From Polytrichum commune (lineage: Eukaryota; Streptophyta; Polytrichopsida; Polytrichales; Polytrichaceae), in contig OX485807.1 of the NCBI GenBank assembly GCA_950295325.1, positions 3,226,501 through 3,290,500 of the forward strand: 64,000 bases of DNA, in the 5' to 3' direction. Within the stretch, counting starts at the first letter, position 1, and each line of letters opens with the position of its first letter. The notes beneath the pieces are model-generated. The model was not told where the DNA came from and searched no databases. It saw only the letters and a program-made list of their open reading frames with translations. The translations under genes were made by a program, and so were the position numbers. This document shows, one piece after another, positions 14,119 through 26,900 of this stretch.

Positions 14119-14600
14119 TTACTCCAAATAGAATGTGACACCAAACACCATAAAGGATGTGTACTTAGGTAACTTAGTTTTTGGGTTTTCAAATGAGAGC
14201 CACGCCAAGTCTCGAGAACCGAGACCGAGTTCATTAAAGCGCGAGTGGCGGGGCCTACCATCCACCCAGGCCAACAAGTGGCAGCTTAGGAAAATGGGGC
14301 CGGCCCCACCGCCCGGGGGGCATTTCTTCCGGCGACCTTTTTGCAAGTTTTTTTCCTTCACTAACTTATTCTATTCGGGAAAGAAGTATCGGGGATGTGC
14401 ATGGGAGTGGGTGGAGCTCTACTTACACTCTTTGTCGGCATAAAGAGTGGAGGCAATTGAAGAGCTTGCAAAGTATGTGTCTTTTTGCTCTCGTCCGCTT
14501 ACGTGCGGTTTTCCTCCGGCCCCAACAAGAGCCAAGTGCGAGAAAATAAAAGCAAGCATTTCGTTTCCCAAAACCCATCATCAGGAGTGCAGTAAAAACA
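14119..14600. other. Abrupt GC-rich patch, possible organelle-derived insertion
   Basis: A block of about 400 bp is much richer in G+C than everything around it. It includes stretches such as GGGGCCGGCCCCACCGCCC near 14297 and a hairpin-like CCGCTTACGTGCGG near 14497. In the noncoding AT-rich setting this resembles a piece of plant mitochondrial DNA with group-II-intron-like ends. I cannot match it to a known organelle gene by eye, so the origin is only suggested. Frames of 102 (plus) and 80 (minus) codons overlap it but look incidental. Confidence 0.3.
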
Positions 14601-17600
14601 TGTCCCTATAGGTTTATTGCTTATTCATATTATTTTTAATCTCAACACATTAGTCAGAGGTTTTTGAGATTAGATTAGGTGTTGATCTGGCTATAAATAA
14701 TAACCCCCATGCTCTACATACAAATCAACATTCTCCCCCCCCCCTCCTCTCCCCAACGGTAGGTGTTTTGAACATGTACCCGAAAAAAAATAGTCTTTCA
14801 TTCACTCAGGTAATGTTTCATAAGACTCACCCAAGTCAAAAACTAACTCCTGAATTGTGGTTAGAGACCCCAACAAAATCAAGCGGAAATCAATTGAATT
14901 GAATATAAAATCAACAAACTTGGGAAGGTCACATCTCTGATACACTCCCGATGGTAGGTGTCATGAATCGAAATCCTTCATTCATATGCGATGGGGAGGG
15001 AGAGGAGAAGAAGAAGGAATGATAAGCTATAACCATATGTACAACCTTCCTGAATTTGCGGTGTTTTGGAATGAATGCGATTGTTACATTGTAGAAGATA
15101 TTATTCATTCTAGGTCAAAGGTCATAATACTAGGTGCACGCTTGTGAGAGAATGTCTAAGGAGCCCATGAGGCGGCCGTGGACATAATTTTTAAACATGT
15201 GGCAAGTGCGGTGGGGCCGAGTTGGCAACATGGACCAAGTGGGACACCTTTGGATCTTGTGTTGGACGCATATGAATAGATAAATATGTACCTAGTTGTA
15301 CTAAAATAAATGGCTTTTCTTGTCTATACGCCAACCAACTGCATATATCAAGTACGCGGGAGGAAATACATGTAGAGAGGGAGAATTATTGCATATAAGC
15401 ATACCTCATCCATCCAAACATAAAAAACTTGACCCCTACTATGTTTGTGGTTGATTCATTGAAATAATTTGGATTTGACTAATTCAAGGTGTTCTAAGTC
15501 AAATCCAGTGTCAAATGAACTAAAAAAAACAACCCCCAGGGTGCATACTATTTCAAGGCTTTTACGTGGATGAACGACATGTACATTCATATGCAAGAAT
15601 GCTCTCTCTCTTTCTCTCTCTTTCTCTCTCAAATACATGACCTTAAGTTATAATTACACCATCTATGGTATATACCATGCATACTTATAGGGCTAGGGAT
15701 TTGTGGTGTCCACGTAAACTCATCCATTGCAAAGGTGAAACCATAGTGAACCATTTTATAGTCATGTTAGAGGAAAATTCCCTAGTGCTAGTACAAGTAC
15801 CAGTAGTACACCCACCAAGACATTAGAGTACCGGTTAGGTTAAGGTTAGATTTAGGGTTAGGATGAATAGGAAGATATTGCTATAAGAGAAGGTAGACGG
15901 AGAGTAAGAGCAATGGGCTTTCTTGCGTAGGATCATAGGCCATAGCAAACATTTCTTAGAGAGGAAGTAGAGAGACATCATGAGACTCTTTGTAATGTTA
16001 GAATTATCATATGGCCTATAGCCGAAGTATATACACATGCAAGTGCTTTTGGATGTATATTTGGTCTTGCAATGGTCTTTGAAGCACTTTGAAGTTTTGT
16101 GAGAAATAGCAAAACTCTTGGCTGAGATAGGATAGAGTAGCTGATTTGTACCATGATGGAACTAGGATTAGATTGAGGAAAACTAAACAAGTAAGGTTGA
16201 AGGCAACTTTTGGTCTCTCAAAGAGTATTCCAATCTATATGGTAGTAGGGGAGAACCCTTGTCACTAATAGTACCAACACGGTCATAGGTGGGTTGTATG
16301 TACATGGAGTTTAAACCACGTACATGTTCTTTACAAGTTTGTGACTCCGGAATAACATCAAAGACCCAAAATTAGTCTAATCACGAGTTAGGTTGGAATG
16401 CATCGGAGGGCATCGCAGCTCAACTTTGCAGGGGATTTGATTTCACTAGAGCCCCTTCATCCATGACGGATGAGTTTACATAGGCGCCATGAACCCCAAG
16501 CATACTTATAGTGCGCCTTACCTTTTGATACACTATAGTGTGAACCACAATATACACATCATGCATTAAAATAGTGAGGAATCCTATACTCGAGGGATTT
16601 TTTTGCATCAATCTTTTACATACCCGTCCTATCCATGTGGCTTCAATGAAAATTATGTTAGTTTGTGAATTATTAAAATTCTATATCTAGATTGATAGCA
16701 TTTAACAAGGAAATTTTTAAAGGACAATTTTCATATTTGTTGAAATGTATTTTTAGAGATGAAAAATGAGTTTTCAAATCTTAGACCAGAAACCTCTCAG
16801 GTAGGACATGCATGAAATGGATCTCATTTTGTTGGAAATCTCTCAAACTCGTGATATTTTCTATCCAATATAAATATTGTAACCTATAACGTAGACTTCC
16901 GATGTTGTATACTATGGGTTGGAATGTAGTGTGCACCCATAATATTATCCCAATGTTTTGGGTGTTGGTTTCCTTGTGTACATTGTCACCCGCAATTTGA
17001 ACCATGAACAATGTAATTAGGTAAAGGCCAGACCATGGGAGTCTCAGTTATCACACATCATCCAATTGGCAATGAAGATGTTAAGGTTGAAAAACAGGAA
17101 ACGTTAAATGACCAATACTGGTGCACTAGACTAGGAGTAGAATGATTCTTGTGTGGACTCATAATAGCTAATTGTAAAAGTGGTGGCTTCAAAAGGATGC
17201 AATGATAGGCCAAACGCAGTGGTTGGCCAGATAGGTCCTCTTTCACACCACTTGGATGCCTATTACTTTTGGATGCCATTGAGTTAACCATTTTGCGTGC
17301 ATTTGTATGTAGAGTAGGATTTTTCGATGCTCAAATTAGGGAAACTCTACTATACAAGCAGGGGGTTTGACTTGCTTGCCTCTTTTAGGAAAAATGTAAC
17401 GACTTAGTTACAGGGAATAAAACCACAAAACAACTGGCATTCCTCATAAATTCCTCTACTCCATCTCTTGGAAATATTGCACAGATTTCAAGTCACTCAT
17501 TCTGGCCGAATGAACTTATTTTCACCGTATCCCGTTTCTCTACCTTGTGGGAGTGTTTTGAGCCAAAGATTTTCGTGTCACGAAACTCTTTGAGGCATGT

Positions 17601-18219
17601 GCAATCAATCATGGCACAGTCTCTCATGCCCGCCCACGCCCAATCTAAAATGGGTGTCTCTTACCTATCCTCAAACTACACACAGACATACATACAACAT
17701 ACATGCATACATTTGGGAGATATCTCAAGGATATTTCAACAGGTCCTAAACCTGAGACTAAAACACGACAGTATATTCCCCCATATTCTTGAACAATCTG
17801 TGGTGGAATCTAAGCACATCTTGATGAATTTGGTCTTGCGCATTCAACTCCAGGTGATGATGATATAAGCTTAGAGGGTGTTGCATTTTGACTCCCAAGA
17901 GGGATTTGCACATGTCGGGCGCGGAATAAGTACACATCCAGAGGTTCAAACTTCAAATTCCTCCTCCTCTTCCTCTTCTTCTTCTCCTCCATCATCATCA
18001 TCATCACCATCATCATCATTGTTTGAAAATGCTGTACCACACCCAAAAACAAATTCTCAGATGAAGCGCCGCCAAGAATGCAGCAGATTGGAGGTACGGG
18101 AACGATCATTGGCCAATTCATCTCATCTCAATAACATGCCAAGGACCGCTTGAAGGTATATATATATATATATATATATATAAATGTTGGTTGGTTGGTT
18201 GGCTCATATTACTTACCGG
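14601..18219. other. AT-rich intergenic DNA with microsatellites
   Basis: No gene is seen. Simple repeats include C10 at about 14735-14744, a CT/TTTCTC tract at 15601-15630, TCC/TCA triplets at about 17960-18018 and (TA)n at 18157-18182. The phrase at 15832-15862 with several TTAGG/GGTTAG words is telomere-like but too short and irregular to call. Confidence 0.5.
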
Positions 18220-18229
18220 TCCTCAGTCC

Positions 18230-18456
18230 AGTGTCCGGGGAGATTTTGGGGCATAAGTGGTTGAGATCCTAGTTTTTACCAAGTCCACCCGGTTTGCATG
18301 TTGACATGTTTTGGTTTGTCTCTATGATTTTGAGGTATATTCTCTAAACTCTTCTAAAATGATTGGTAATTTTTCTTAATTTTTAATTTTTAACTATTTA
18401 CTTGTTATATGTAACTAGTACATTTGTAACTAGCGGTCAGTTCTCCCCATTCATTG
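18230..18456 (+). mobile_element. MITE family A, copy 1
   Basis: About 227 bp, starting AGTGTCCGGGGAGATTTT and ending GTTCTCCCCATTCATTG, so the ends are imperfectly inverted around GGGGAGA/TCTCCCC. The interior matches the copies at 20674, 21364 and 38920 through phrases such as GGTTGAGATCCTAGT and GTTGACATGTT. Flanking 10-mers at 18220-18229 and 18457-18466 agree at 8 of 10 positions, an aged target-site duplication. The size and the 9-10 bp duplication fit a Mutator-like nonautonomous element. No coding capacity. Confidence 0.7.
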
Positions 18457-18466
18457 TCTTAAGTCC

Positions 18467-20200
18467 CGCTTGCTAATCCACTACAAACGTGGACAAATTT
18501 CCTCCCGATTAGTTGTAGTTGTTAACTTGGGCGATCACTTAGGGTGGCTTTACATTAGGGTTCAGGTCCCAAAAAACTCAATGGGGTCCAAAGCACTCCT
18601 TGATGGATTTTATTTCGGACTGAAGATTGGTTTCTCAAGCTAGGAGTGTTGTTTTGAGTTAGGACTGCTGGGATTTGACATATTAGTGATGTCACATTAA
18701 CACCAATTCAATGTTTTTAATATCTTGGACCTGGACCTTGATGTAAACTCCTTGGATCCATAATAATCCTCTCGACCAACAAGATCATTCAATTTTGGAG
18801 TTTTTTTGATCTTGGACCTTAATTTGAACCCCACTATACTTGGGCCCACTTTATACATGGCTTGGGGCTTACCCAAGCACTAGCCTGATTCATGTGCATC
18901 AAGCCCTCAAATGACCCAACTTTATCAACTTTTTGCGGGCCCAACCTTGTCACATGCAAAGTGATGAGGCCCATATTTAGGTCTAAATGTTCTTTGATGG
19001 GAAAGTGTAGTGAAGAGAATCAACATTCCATGGACTCATGGTAGAGATGTTCATTAGCCCAATCTGGCCCATGTTGAGAGTTTGGGATGACGTAAAGCTT
19101 GTCCCAACTTCCCCAACCTAGCTCATGTTGAGAGCTTGGTATGAGGAATAGCTATTCCCAATTTCTTCAAGTAGGCCCAAAGGTTTGGCGCCAAAATTAT
19201 GGAATGAGTGAGTGTTCGGCCCAACCCTAGAATCTTGGGCTAGATTTGATGAAACCGAGTGATCCTCTTGGGCAAATTCTTTAGAGTTTGGGCTAGCCTT
19301 CAATCTAGCCCCAAGTCTGAAGTGGGCCTTAGTAGTCTTTAGGAATTGCTCTGTATAAGTGCATTGTGGTCGAGAGAGGGAAATTAGAATTTCTTGGTAT
19401 TTGGGTCAATTAATGTTCAAACATGTACATTCTACGAATAGTGTAGAACCAGTTATTTCCGATCAAGATCCCATCATGAATGTATAGGGTGCCGTTATTT
19501 TAATCATGCTAGGATTGAATTTCGATCAGGGCGGAATTGATAGTGCCATGACGCGTATCCCTGGTTTTGAGTGCTAAAGTGAGGAGGATTTTTTCCTCAA
19601 AAACGAGTGGTTATGGTAGGCTCTTGATATTGGTAATGTGTTTAGGCCAACTTCAAAAATTCAACAAACTCTTAACTTATATTTAAGTAAATTTGGACAT
19701 AGCTTCTAAAATATAGAATTTTAGTTGCTTCACTTCTATGGGCAGGTCCACTGATACACTTCTAACACACCTAAATTTTATGGGAGATTTATGAGTCCTC
19801 AGTGAAAATTTGAATGTTGTGCTATTAAAATGTGATGAAAAAATAAATATCAAAATAAATGTTGATTTTAAATCCATATAAATAAATGTGAATATTGAAA
19901 ATACAATCAAAACAATTGTTGTAATATTATCACAATCAACTCTGCATATTCTATCGGAGGATTTTACAATACAACCCTATCGTAGGATCCTTTGATAGAA
20001 TTCAACATGTTATAAATTCAGGCTTGGACTTGGACTTAGTCCAATTTTACTTAAATATCAGTTTCTTTGGAATGGATGTGTTGTCTTGTTACAAAACACT
20101 GAAGTTTCTTGGCTTAACTTGATGCCACTTGTCATCATATGCCAACTCGTAATCTATGTTCGTGGTAAATATCATGAGACCCACGATATTAGACATTTGC
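18467..20200. other. Intergenic DNA
   Basis: No gene is seen. A diverged two-copy repeat of about 70 bp (CATGTTGAGAG…TTGGTATGAGG type) lies at about 19065-19165 within a stretch rich in the word GCCCA. Confidence 0.45.
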
Positions 20201-20204
20201 AAGG

Positions 20205-20673
20205 AAGCTTGGTGGTCCTGAAAATATAATGTGGCTCATGACAATTAGTCTAGTGTGTTGGGATTCTTGTGGGTTGATGATGATCACCTAGTGTGGCCCA
20301 CACTAAATAGTGTAGTAGACCCACGACCATCTTAAAATGAGAGATGGGGAAGACACGTGATTGGGCAGCTCAAAACTGCCTGCATGAAGAAGCAAGACAC
20401 TTGGCATTTGTCCCGAAAACTAAGGTAAGATGAAATGCAGTCAAGTAAATGTAAGTCATAATAAACTAAGTTACGAGAGGAACTTGGTGGTACTAGAAAT
20501 CATATTATGGCCCACGACTAATCTAGTCTAAGTAATGTTTGGCATTGTTGTGGGTTAATGATGTTCACCTGATGTGGCCCACAATAGAAGAAAAAAAATT
20601 ATAGTGTAGTAGACCCCCCGTCATCAAATACTAGGAGATGGAAAAGAAAACACGCAACTGGGCAGCTCAAAAC
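20205..20673. repeat. Tandem duplication, about 277 bp period
   Basis: The segment starting GAAGCTTGGTGGTCCT near 20202 is repeated in diverged form starting near 20479 (GGAACTTGGTGGTACT). The shared order is a GTGGCCCACA word, GTGTAGTAGACC, then GGGCAGCTCAAAAC. The continuation of the second copy is found only after the MITE at 20674-21266, so the first copy serves as the empty site for that insertion. Confidence 0.75.
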
Positions 20674-21266
20674 AGTGTCCCGGGAGATTTTTGGGCACCA
20701 TCGGTTGAAATCCTAGTGTTTCCAAGTCCAACCAATTACATGTTGTGATCTCTCAGTTTTCCTTTATTAAATTGAGGTATATTTCATAGATTCTTTTAAA
20801 ATGGTCGGTAATTTTGTTACAGTCTTAAACTTGAACCGGTTATTTTTCAATCGGTTCATCTGTAACTACACTAAATATGATGTTCAGTGTCACCAATTCT
20901 CATTGTCTTGCTCAACACTAATTGTAAGTTGCAGTGTAGTATCACCAGCACTAAATGTTAAACCAACATATTTGTCATTCCTTGTAAATTTTTTGGGGGA
21001 TGATAGATTTATAGTGTTGCAATTACTGTCACTTACAAAGTGATTTTTTTATCCAAATTTCAATCATCCATGACAATAATTCATCACAAGTTGCTGACAA
21101 GAGAAGGTAGGGTTTCGGCCAATGGACGAACTCATCCATCATCCACGACAGTATTTGAAAACTTATTTATAAGAAGTGTCATCCAAAAAGTTACCATTGT
21201 GACATAAAATATCATATGACACTAAATATCATATTTAGTGTGGCGGTTGGTTCTCCCCGTTCATTG
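20674..21266 (+). mobile_element. MITE family A, copy 2, interrupted by MITE B
   Basis: Ends are AGTGTCCCGGGAGATTTTTG and GGTTCTCCCCGTTCATTG, inverted around GGGAGA/TCTCCCC. The 9-bp flanks GCTCAAAAC (20665-20673) and GCTCAGAAC (21267-21275) differ at one position, a target-site duplication. The paralogous unit at about 20376-20400 reads GCTCAAAACTGCCTGC without the element, so the insertion can be reconstructed. A second element (20868-21241) sits inside. No protein is encoded. Confidence 0.8.
20868..21241. mobile_element. MITE family B, nested in MITE A
   Basis: About 374 bp bounded by perfect 14-bp inverted ends, ACACTAAATATGAT and ATCATATTTAGTGT. It interrupts the family A sequence after …TCTGTAACT, and the A sequence resumes as GGCGGTTGGTTCTCCCC. 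The interior matches 22363-22640 (shared words CACCAATTCTCATTG/CACAAATTCATTC and GTTGCAATTACTGTCACTTA). The target-site duplication is not clear, because a few bases of A appear lost at the junction. Confidence 0.75.
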
Positions 21267-21363
21267 GCTCAGAACTGCTTGCACGAAGAAGCCTCAAGGC
21301 ACTTGGCTTTCATCCCGAAAAACTAAGTTAAGACGAATGCGTGTGCATGTGTGTGCCTTGTAC

Positions 21364-21805
21364 CAATGACCGACAGCTACACTGTTTTTGTCTAATTAGT
21401 GTGGGTTACCATTTCGAGCTACGCATTGCTGTCACATTTGATTAAGAGTATCGCTTTTTACCAACTACGCTACTTCATATTCTTCAATATGCATACTAAC
21501 TACCTGTGTGAATTGGCCAAACAAAATGAGAAACTGATACTAAAATGTTAAAGCAATGGTTAACTCCAAACGGTAACCCACACAAAATAGACAAAACAGT
21601 GTAGTTACAGATGAACTGGTTGAGTTTGAGAGAAATAACCAACTTACATACAAGACTTCAGGAAAATTACCGACCAATTTACAGAAATTGGCAGAATATT
21701 CCTCAAATTAATAAAGATTCACCGAAAGATGTCAACATGTAACCAGTTTATATTGGGAAAGAATAGGATCTCGATCGATTGTGCCCAAAAATCTCCCCGG
21801 ACACT
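21364..21805 (-). mobile_element. MITE family A, copy 3 (inverted), interrupted by MITE C
   Basis: The right half (21605-21805) is the reverse complement of the family A interior and ends GCCCAAAAATCTCCCC GGACACT. The left end has lost most of its GGGGAGA motif. The 9-bp flanks GCCTTGTAC (21355-21363) and GTCCTGTAT (21806-21814) differ only by three C/T transitions, consistent with an old, deaminated target-site duplication. A separate element occupies 21377-21604. Confidence 0.7.
21377..21604. mobile_element. MITE family C, nested in MITE A
   Basis: About 228 bp with long inverted ends: CTACACTGTTTTTGTCTAAT at the left is matched by the reverse complement of the right end for about 33 bp through a GTGTGGGTTACC block, with one gap and a few mismatches. 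The family A sequence continues on the right as TTACAGATGAAC. No coding capacity. Confidence 0.75.
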
Positions 21806-21814
21806 GTCCTGTAT

Positions 21815-22362
21815 GGCCTCGATGGATGCGAAGCTAGAAGCTTTTCTTTTGCAAGGCCATACATCCTTTTGAACACTTCTTCAAGGCAGCCGCTTCAATG
21901 CAGGCCGCTTTTATTTCTTTATGTTGTGTATACCTTTTTTTTTTTTTGGTTCGAGTACCATGAAACGTTACAGAGGTGAATTTTATAGGTGCTTATTAGC
22001 AGTCCCAATTATGCAATATTTTTCCAGGATTTTTTTAGTAGGCCGTCTCCGTGAATCCGAAGACGCCTCCTGTATTTTAATGCACACCCGTATCTTTAAT
22101 CGTTTCTTGAGGTAAGTATGTGAGTGGGAAACTCACAAACAGGCGGACAACCTTGCAGGAGTTCTGGAGGCGGTCGAGTGATGAAGCCGACCCTGACATT
22201 TTTTTTTATCCCAGCCTTGCCCTGGCCCCTGTGATAGATATTTTGTGGGTGCAATAAGTGGTAATATACTATGGCACTGGCGGCAAGTCGTCACCCCTTT
22301 TTGGGGATAAAACCAAAGCGGTTCTATAGAATAGATAATAAGGTTTAGAACGACCTCCACTA
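21815..22362. other. Intergenic DNA
   Basis: No gene is visible. Composition is mixed, with a T12 run near 21938. Short frames on both strands carry no recognisable domain. Confidence 0.4.
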
Positions 22363-22640
22363 CATATTGAATTGAGTGTCACAAATTCATTCTATTTGTG
22401 TTGGCTCGGTACTAATTGTAAACCACCAATGTAGTGTCACCAATACTAAATGTAAATGTAGCATTATTTATCATTCCTTGTAAATAGAGGTTGGCATTAT
22501 AGATTTACAATGTTGCAATTACTGTCACTTATTAAGTGTTTCTTCATCTAAATTTCAGCTATCCATGACAATATCTGTGCACTTATTCGTAAGAAAGTGT
22601 CATAAGATAAGTTGCCACAATGACACAAAATACCATTTGA
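22363..22640. mobile_element. MITE family B, copy 2
   Basis: It matches the nested element at 20868-21241 over most of its length: GTGTCAC near the start, TAGTGTCACCAATACTAAATG, TTGCAATTACTGTCACTTA, ATCCATGACAATA and a GTGTCATAAGATAAGTT phrase near the end. Its ends (CACTACATATTG… and …TTTGAATGTAGT) are imperfectly inverted. It is more diverged than the nested copy. Confidence 0.65.
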
Positions 22641-23962
22641 ATGTAGTTTGTAATGGACTACATGGAGTCCCACATGACATCCAATGAATAATATTTCATG
22701 GTCTACTAAATTCCCACCTCAAACCTTTTACAACCAAAATCTTAGACATGGATTTACACCATATAAAGATATTGAATTTAGATATCAACTTCAATGGATG
22801 TGCTTTGTAACATTATTATTATTATTATTATTATAACAACAACGACATTCGAGCATTGAAATCCATTCACCAGAAGTCATCCCACTTTTGAGAAACACCT
22901 GGTGGCCTTTAAGAATCAAGCGTAATTGAATGAGTGAGTGAGTGGGAGGGAGGGTGGTAGGAGATGGTTTGTACTGGCCTGCCATGGCCCTTTTTATTTA
23001 GCGTCCAAATTGTAGGCGTCCAAGACAAGGTTCACAGTTCGGATCCAATAGACAGGCAGATGTGCTCGCCTTACACCTTGCCTTTCACTCCAAAGGACAG
23101 CTTCAAAATGACAAGGGCCCACCCACCAACCCACCCCTGAGTCCCTCCACCCAGTTCAAAAATCTCTGAGAAGCCAACCCCAAATGTCTGCTTCGATGGG
23201 AAGCCTGTATCAGTCGTCCATAATAAGATCAACGTGGATTGTCTTGTTTCATACGAAGTCGATCAGGAAGAATTTGTCACCATCTTTAAGTCATGCATCA
23301 ATCACAGTGATGCACCAAACCCGGTTTGACCCCGAAAACAAGGTTGGCGGAATAGTGATAGCAACAGGAAGTAATGTGATACTGTGATGCTCCATGTCGG
23401 AAATCTCTACACATGGCACCAATATTGAGGGTTCGAAATACCCATCTTATCATTCTTTTGTTTGCCACCACATCACTCATGCCTGCATCAGAATGTATGC
23501 TATATTTTTTGGAAGGGAAAGAGTCTCAGCCCTATCTGTGCTTATGGTATTTACAACACTCATAAAGTATTATTTTCAGTTTGCAAACACAAAATATCTT
23601 GCAGCAAAAAACCTTACATTGCTTGTGAAATTAACTCCAAGCCATAGATAATCATAGCTCATTTAGCATGTAATTCAGGAAGTGTAAACCAGGCAAAGAT
23701 AAATTGATGGATGGTTCCAAAACAGCTGGTAATACATACAGATTAGGTAGGGGGTGCTAAAAGCAACACCCTAAAATCTTGCGAAATAAGTACATAATGT
23801 CTCTGAGATAGCATATGATCACCAATGTTTTAGGACCCAAGAGAAGGAATGGACGACAAAAAATCAAAATGAGGCGGCAAAGGGGAGCCCTTAATATGAC
23901 AAAAATTGGTGAAAATTTTGATGCCAAGAAATTGCAACACTAGATGTGCTGTCATCCAATAT
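22641..23962. other. Intergenic DNA downstream of the DEG8-like gene
   Basis: It contains an (ATT)n microsatellite at about 22813-22835. The last few hundred bases should include the 3' UTR of the minus-strand protease gene. No further gene is evident. Confidence 0.4.
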
Positions 23963-26900
23963 TTATCGCATGCTTTCTTCCAAAGTGAATGGCAATTCCT
24001 GAATTGAGTCATTCCTTTGGACCTTGAGCAGCACTTTGTCGCCCACTTGATAACTGTCCAACGCTTTTGCTAGCTCTTGTGAGTTCTTGATCTGCCACCA
24101 GATAGCAGAAAAGTACAAATTGGATAAATCTCAATGATCCTTCACACCAAGTTGCAAATGCATGCATTAGAATGAGCTGAATGAGATCTATCTAAAAATT
24201 TCGCTATTCAATTTTGGTGTGAAAGAAGTGACCTAGGATAATAAACATGTCACACATAGAATGTGGACCTTGTTTATCAATAATGAAAAGTACACCCAAA
24301 ACCCATTACAACTTATGTTCCAACTTCTAGCTCATGGCAACTAAGTATTTAGATTTCAATAGTCAGATTGCGAACTTACAGTAATTTCTCCAACGCCAAC
24401 AATGACATCACCAAGGACAATATTTCCGGTCAGTCCCCTTCTTGTTGGGTTCAACCCAGCCTTAGCAGCTGTGCTTCTATCTGGAACCTGGATATTTGAG
24501 AGCCACTAATTTGGTTAAATGTGGAGAGGATGGATTAGGAACACACAATAGGATAGAAAATCCTTTTATATTTAAATGCTGCAATTTGACATTTACCTTT
24601 CTATGTATGTTTGTTAACCCTTTAGAGGTCACCAGGTGTCTCTTTGAAGTGAGATGACTTAAAATGAACAACTTCAATGCTCAAATGTTGTTCACATAAG
24701 AAAGGAAGTTGCTACATGGTATAAATCCATGTATAAGATTTTGATTGAAAATATTCCTTAAACAATTCATATCAAGGTATTATATAATGAAGTTGTGTCC
24801 CAAGGCTCAAAACTAAACTGTGTACAACATAGTTTGAGGGGTGAAAAAATACAATCATGTGTAGAAATGGTGGCTAAAAATACTAGATATTGCATTGAAT
24901 TACACATTGTATTCCTTCACATATTTTTCCGTATTTCCCCTTTATTTCAACTTATTTCTTTAATCAAAGAATCTCAATAGAAGGATAAAGCATTTCAATA
25001 AGGGTTACTTTTCCTAAGAAATGAAGTTAAAGCCCTGTCGGGGCATTGGTGAAGTTCAAGGGCTTAAGGAAATATTAGAAGCTATCAAGGCTATTACTGC
25101 CATCAACCTCTCTGCCTCACTAAGATTAGAAATCATCGTTGACATTTCCGTAGGTAGAGAAACCTACTGTCAAAACCAGTGCACCACTTCGAACATTGAG
25201 TTGCTTCGCCACTTGCTCAGGTGCTAACTGCACATTTAAACCTGGACGTATAACCTGAAACAAGGAGCACTAGATTTTTGAAGTCCACTGCCAAAGCTTT
25301 CAATTTCCAAATGATGGGCGACCTGGACAAATAAAGACCACATTTGTCCAATCCTGTGGATTGGTATGGAATACTATATATATGTAGAAGTCAAAGAAAC
25401 TGAATTAAGTGAAAAAGATCAGGGCATTCCTACTGACCTTGCCGTATGCAATAATCTGAGGCACAAGTTTGGCCACTGTGTCGACAGGAATCGCAAACCC
25501 AACTCCAGCAGATGTCCCTACAACAATTTCACAAACAAAAAAAAACCAGCAGTAAACATCTCATTGTGTGGAAAAGTCGAGAATTGACCAAAACGAAACT
25601 TTGATAATTTTCCAAAGCAAAGACAAACTGACCTGTTCGGGTAAAAATCGCAGTGTTGATGCCGATGAGATTTCCCCTTGAGTCTAGGAGCACACCTCCA
25701 CTGCATTGCACAAATCTCAAAATTGAAGATTCTTAAGAAGATGCTGATAACTGGAACTTCCAATGGAGAGATAGATTAGTCCAGCTATTGCAACCTCTTC
25801 ATCATCTCTTCTTTACTACTCTGATGATAATACTGTAGGGTGCTATTTGGAGGAATTTGACCTGTGTCATATTCATATTTCTCAAGGCCGTATTTAATTG
25901 TATATGCAAATCACCTGTCGGCACTCAAAGTGTTGAACCAGAGATCACTCTACAGTAAGCTTTCTTACCTATTACCAGGATTTATGGCAGCATCAGTCTG
26001 AATGCCACCTCCGATGACCACACCGGTCTGGCTGAAAATGTCTCGATTTAAGCCACTTACAACACCAACAGTCAAGGTGTGGTCAAACCCAAAAGGATTA
26101 CCAATGGCAAGGCACCTCTGTCCCACTCTCAGCTTGGAAGACTCACCCAACTTCACCGGACGTAGTAGCTCAACTGGGGCGTCCACCTGCAAATTCATAA
26201 GCCATCTCTTGGATAAAAATTGTCATGTGACATAAGAGAAATCCAGAACATACCTGATGTAGGCATTATCAAGAACATCTGTCCAGGAGTCCAGTTAAGG
26301 CTTGAGATAGTTAGGTTTGGATTCATGGTTTCACTCTTGACATGGTTTCTGGGCAGGGTAAATATCAGAAGAATTTTGAGGTTAACCCCTAAAGGAGAGG
26401 GGGAGAGAGAGACACACACAAAATATATACACATCTCTCTCCCTCTCTCTCTCTCTCTCTAACATAAAGTGTGTAGCATCCGTCCTACATCTTGAATATA
26501 ATCAAAGCTCAAGTGAGAAACGACGTACATCCAGGACTGCAAGGTCTTTGGTCTTGTCAGCACCAACAAGCTTGGCCTCGAAATTCTTCTGATATCTACC
26601 CTGCCCAGAAACCATGTCAAGAATGAAATCGTGAATCTAAGTAAACCTCTCCCAGGCATGTCAAGCCTTAACTTTAAAATAGAGAATCGAATAAGGGTTT
26701 GAAGATATTACCCATCAGCACCCAGCAGTGTTACACGGGCAACAACCTGTCCAATAGGTGGATTACGTGCTAATGAGCTCCCAATCACTGCAATAACAAC
26801 AATGGCAGGGTTAAGTATTTCCTGATATCCATAAGGATTATTGACTCTTTGTTGATAGCTTCCTTTAGGACAACTGAGTGTCTAACACTCAGTTGTATGT

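Noticed and set aside
15832-15865. Telomere-like TTAGGTTAAGGTTAGATTTAGGG word
   Set aside because: Irregular, about 30 bp only, no regular TTTAGGG array; chance or a minor relic.
17958-18020. Ser-rich coding segment
   Set aside because: The poly-Ser stretch is a TCC/TCA triplet microsatellite with no support from its surroundings.
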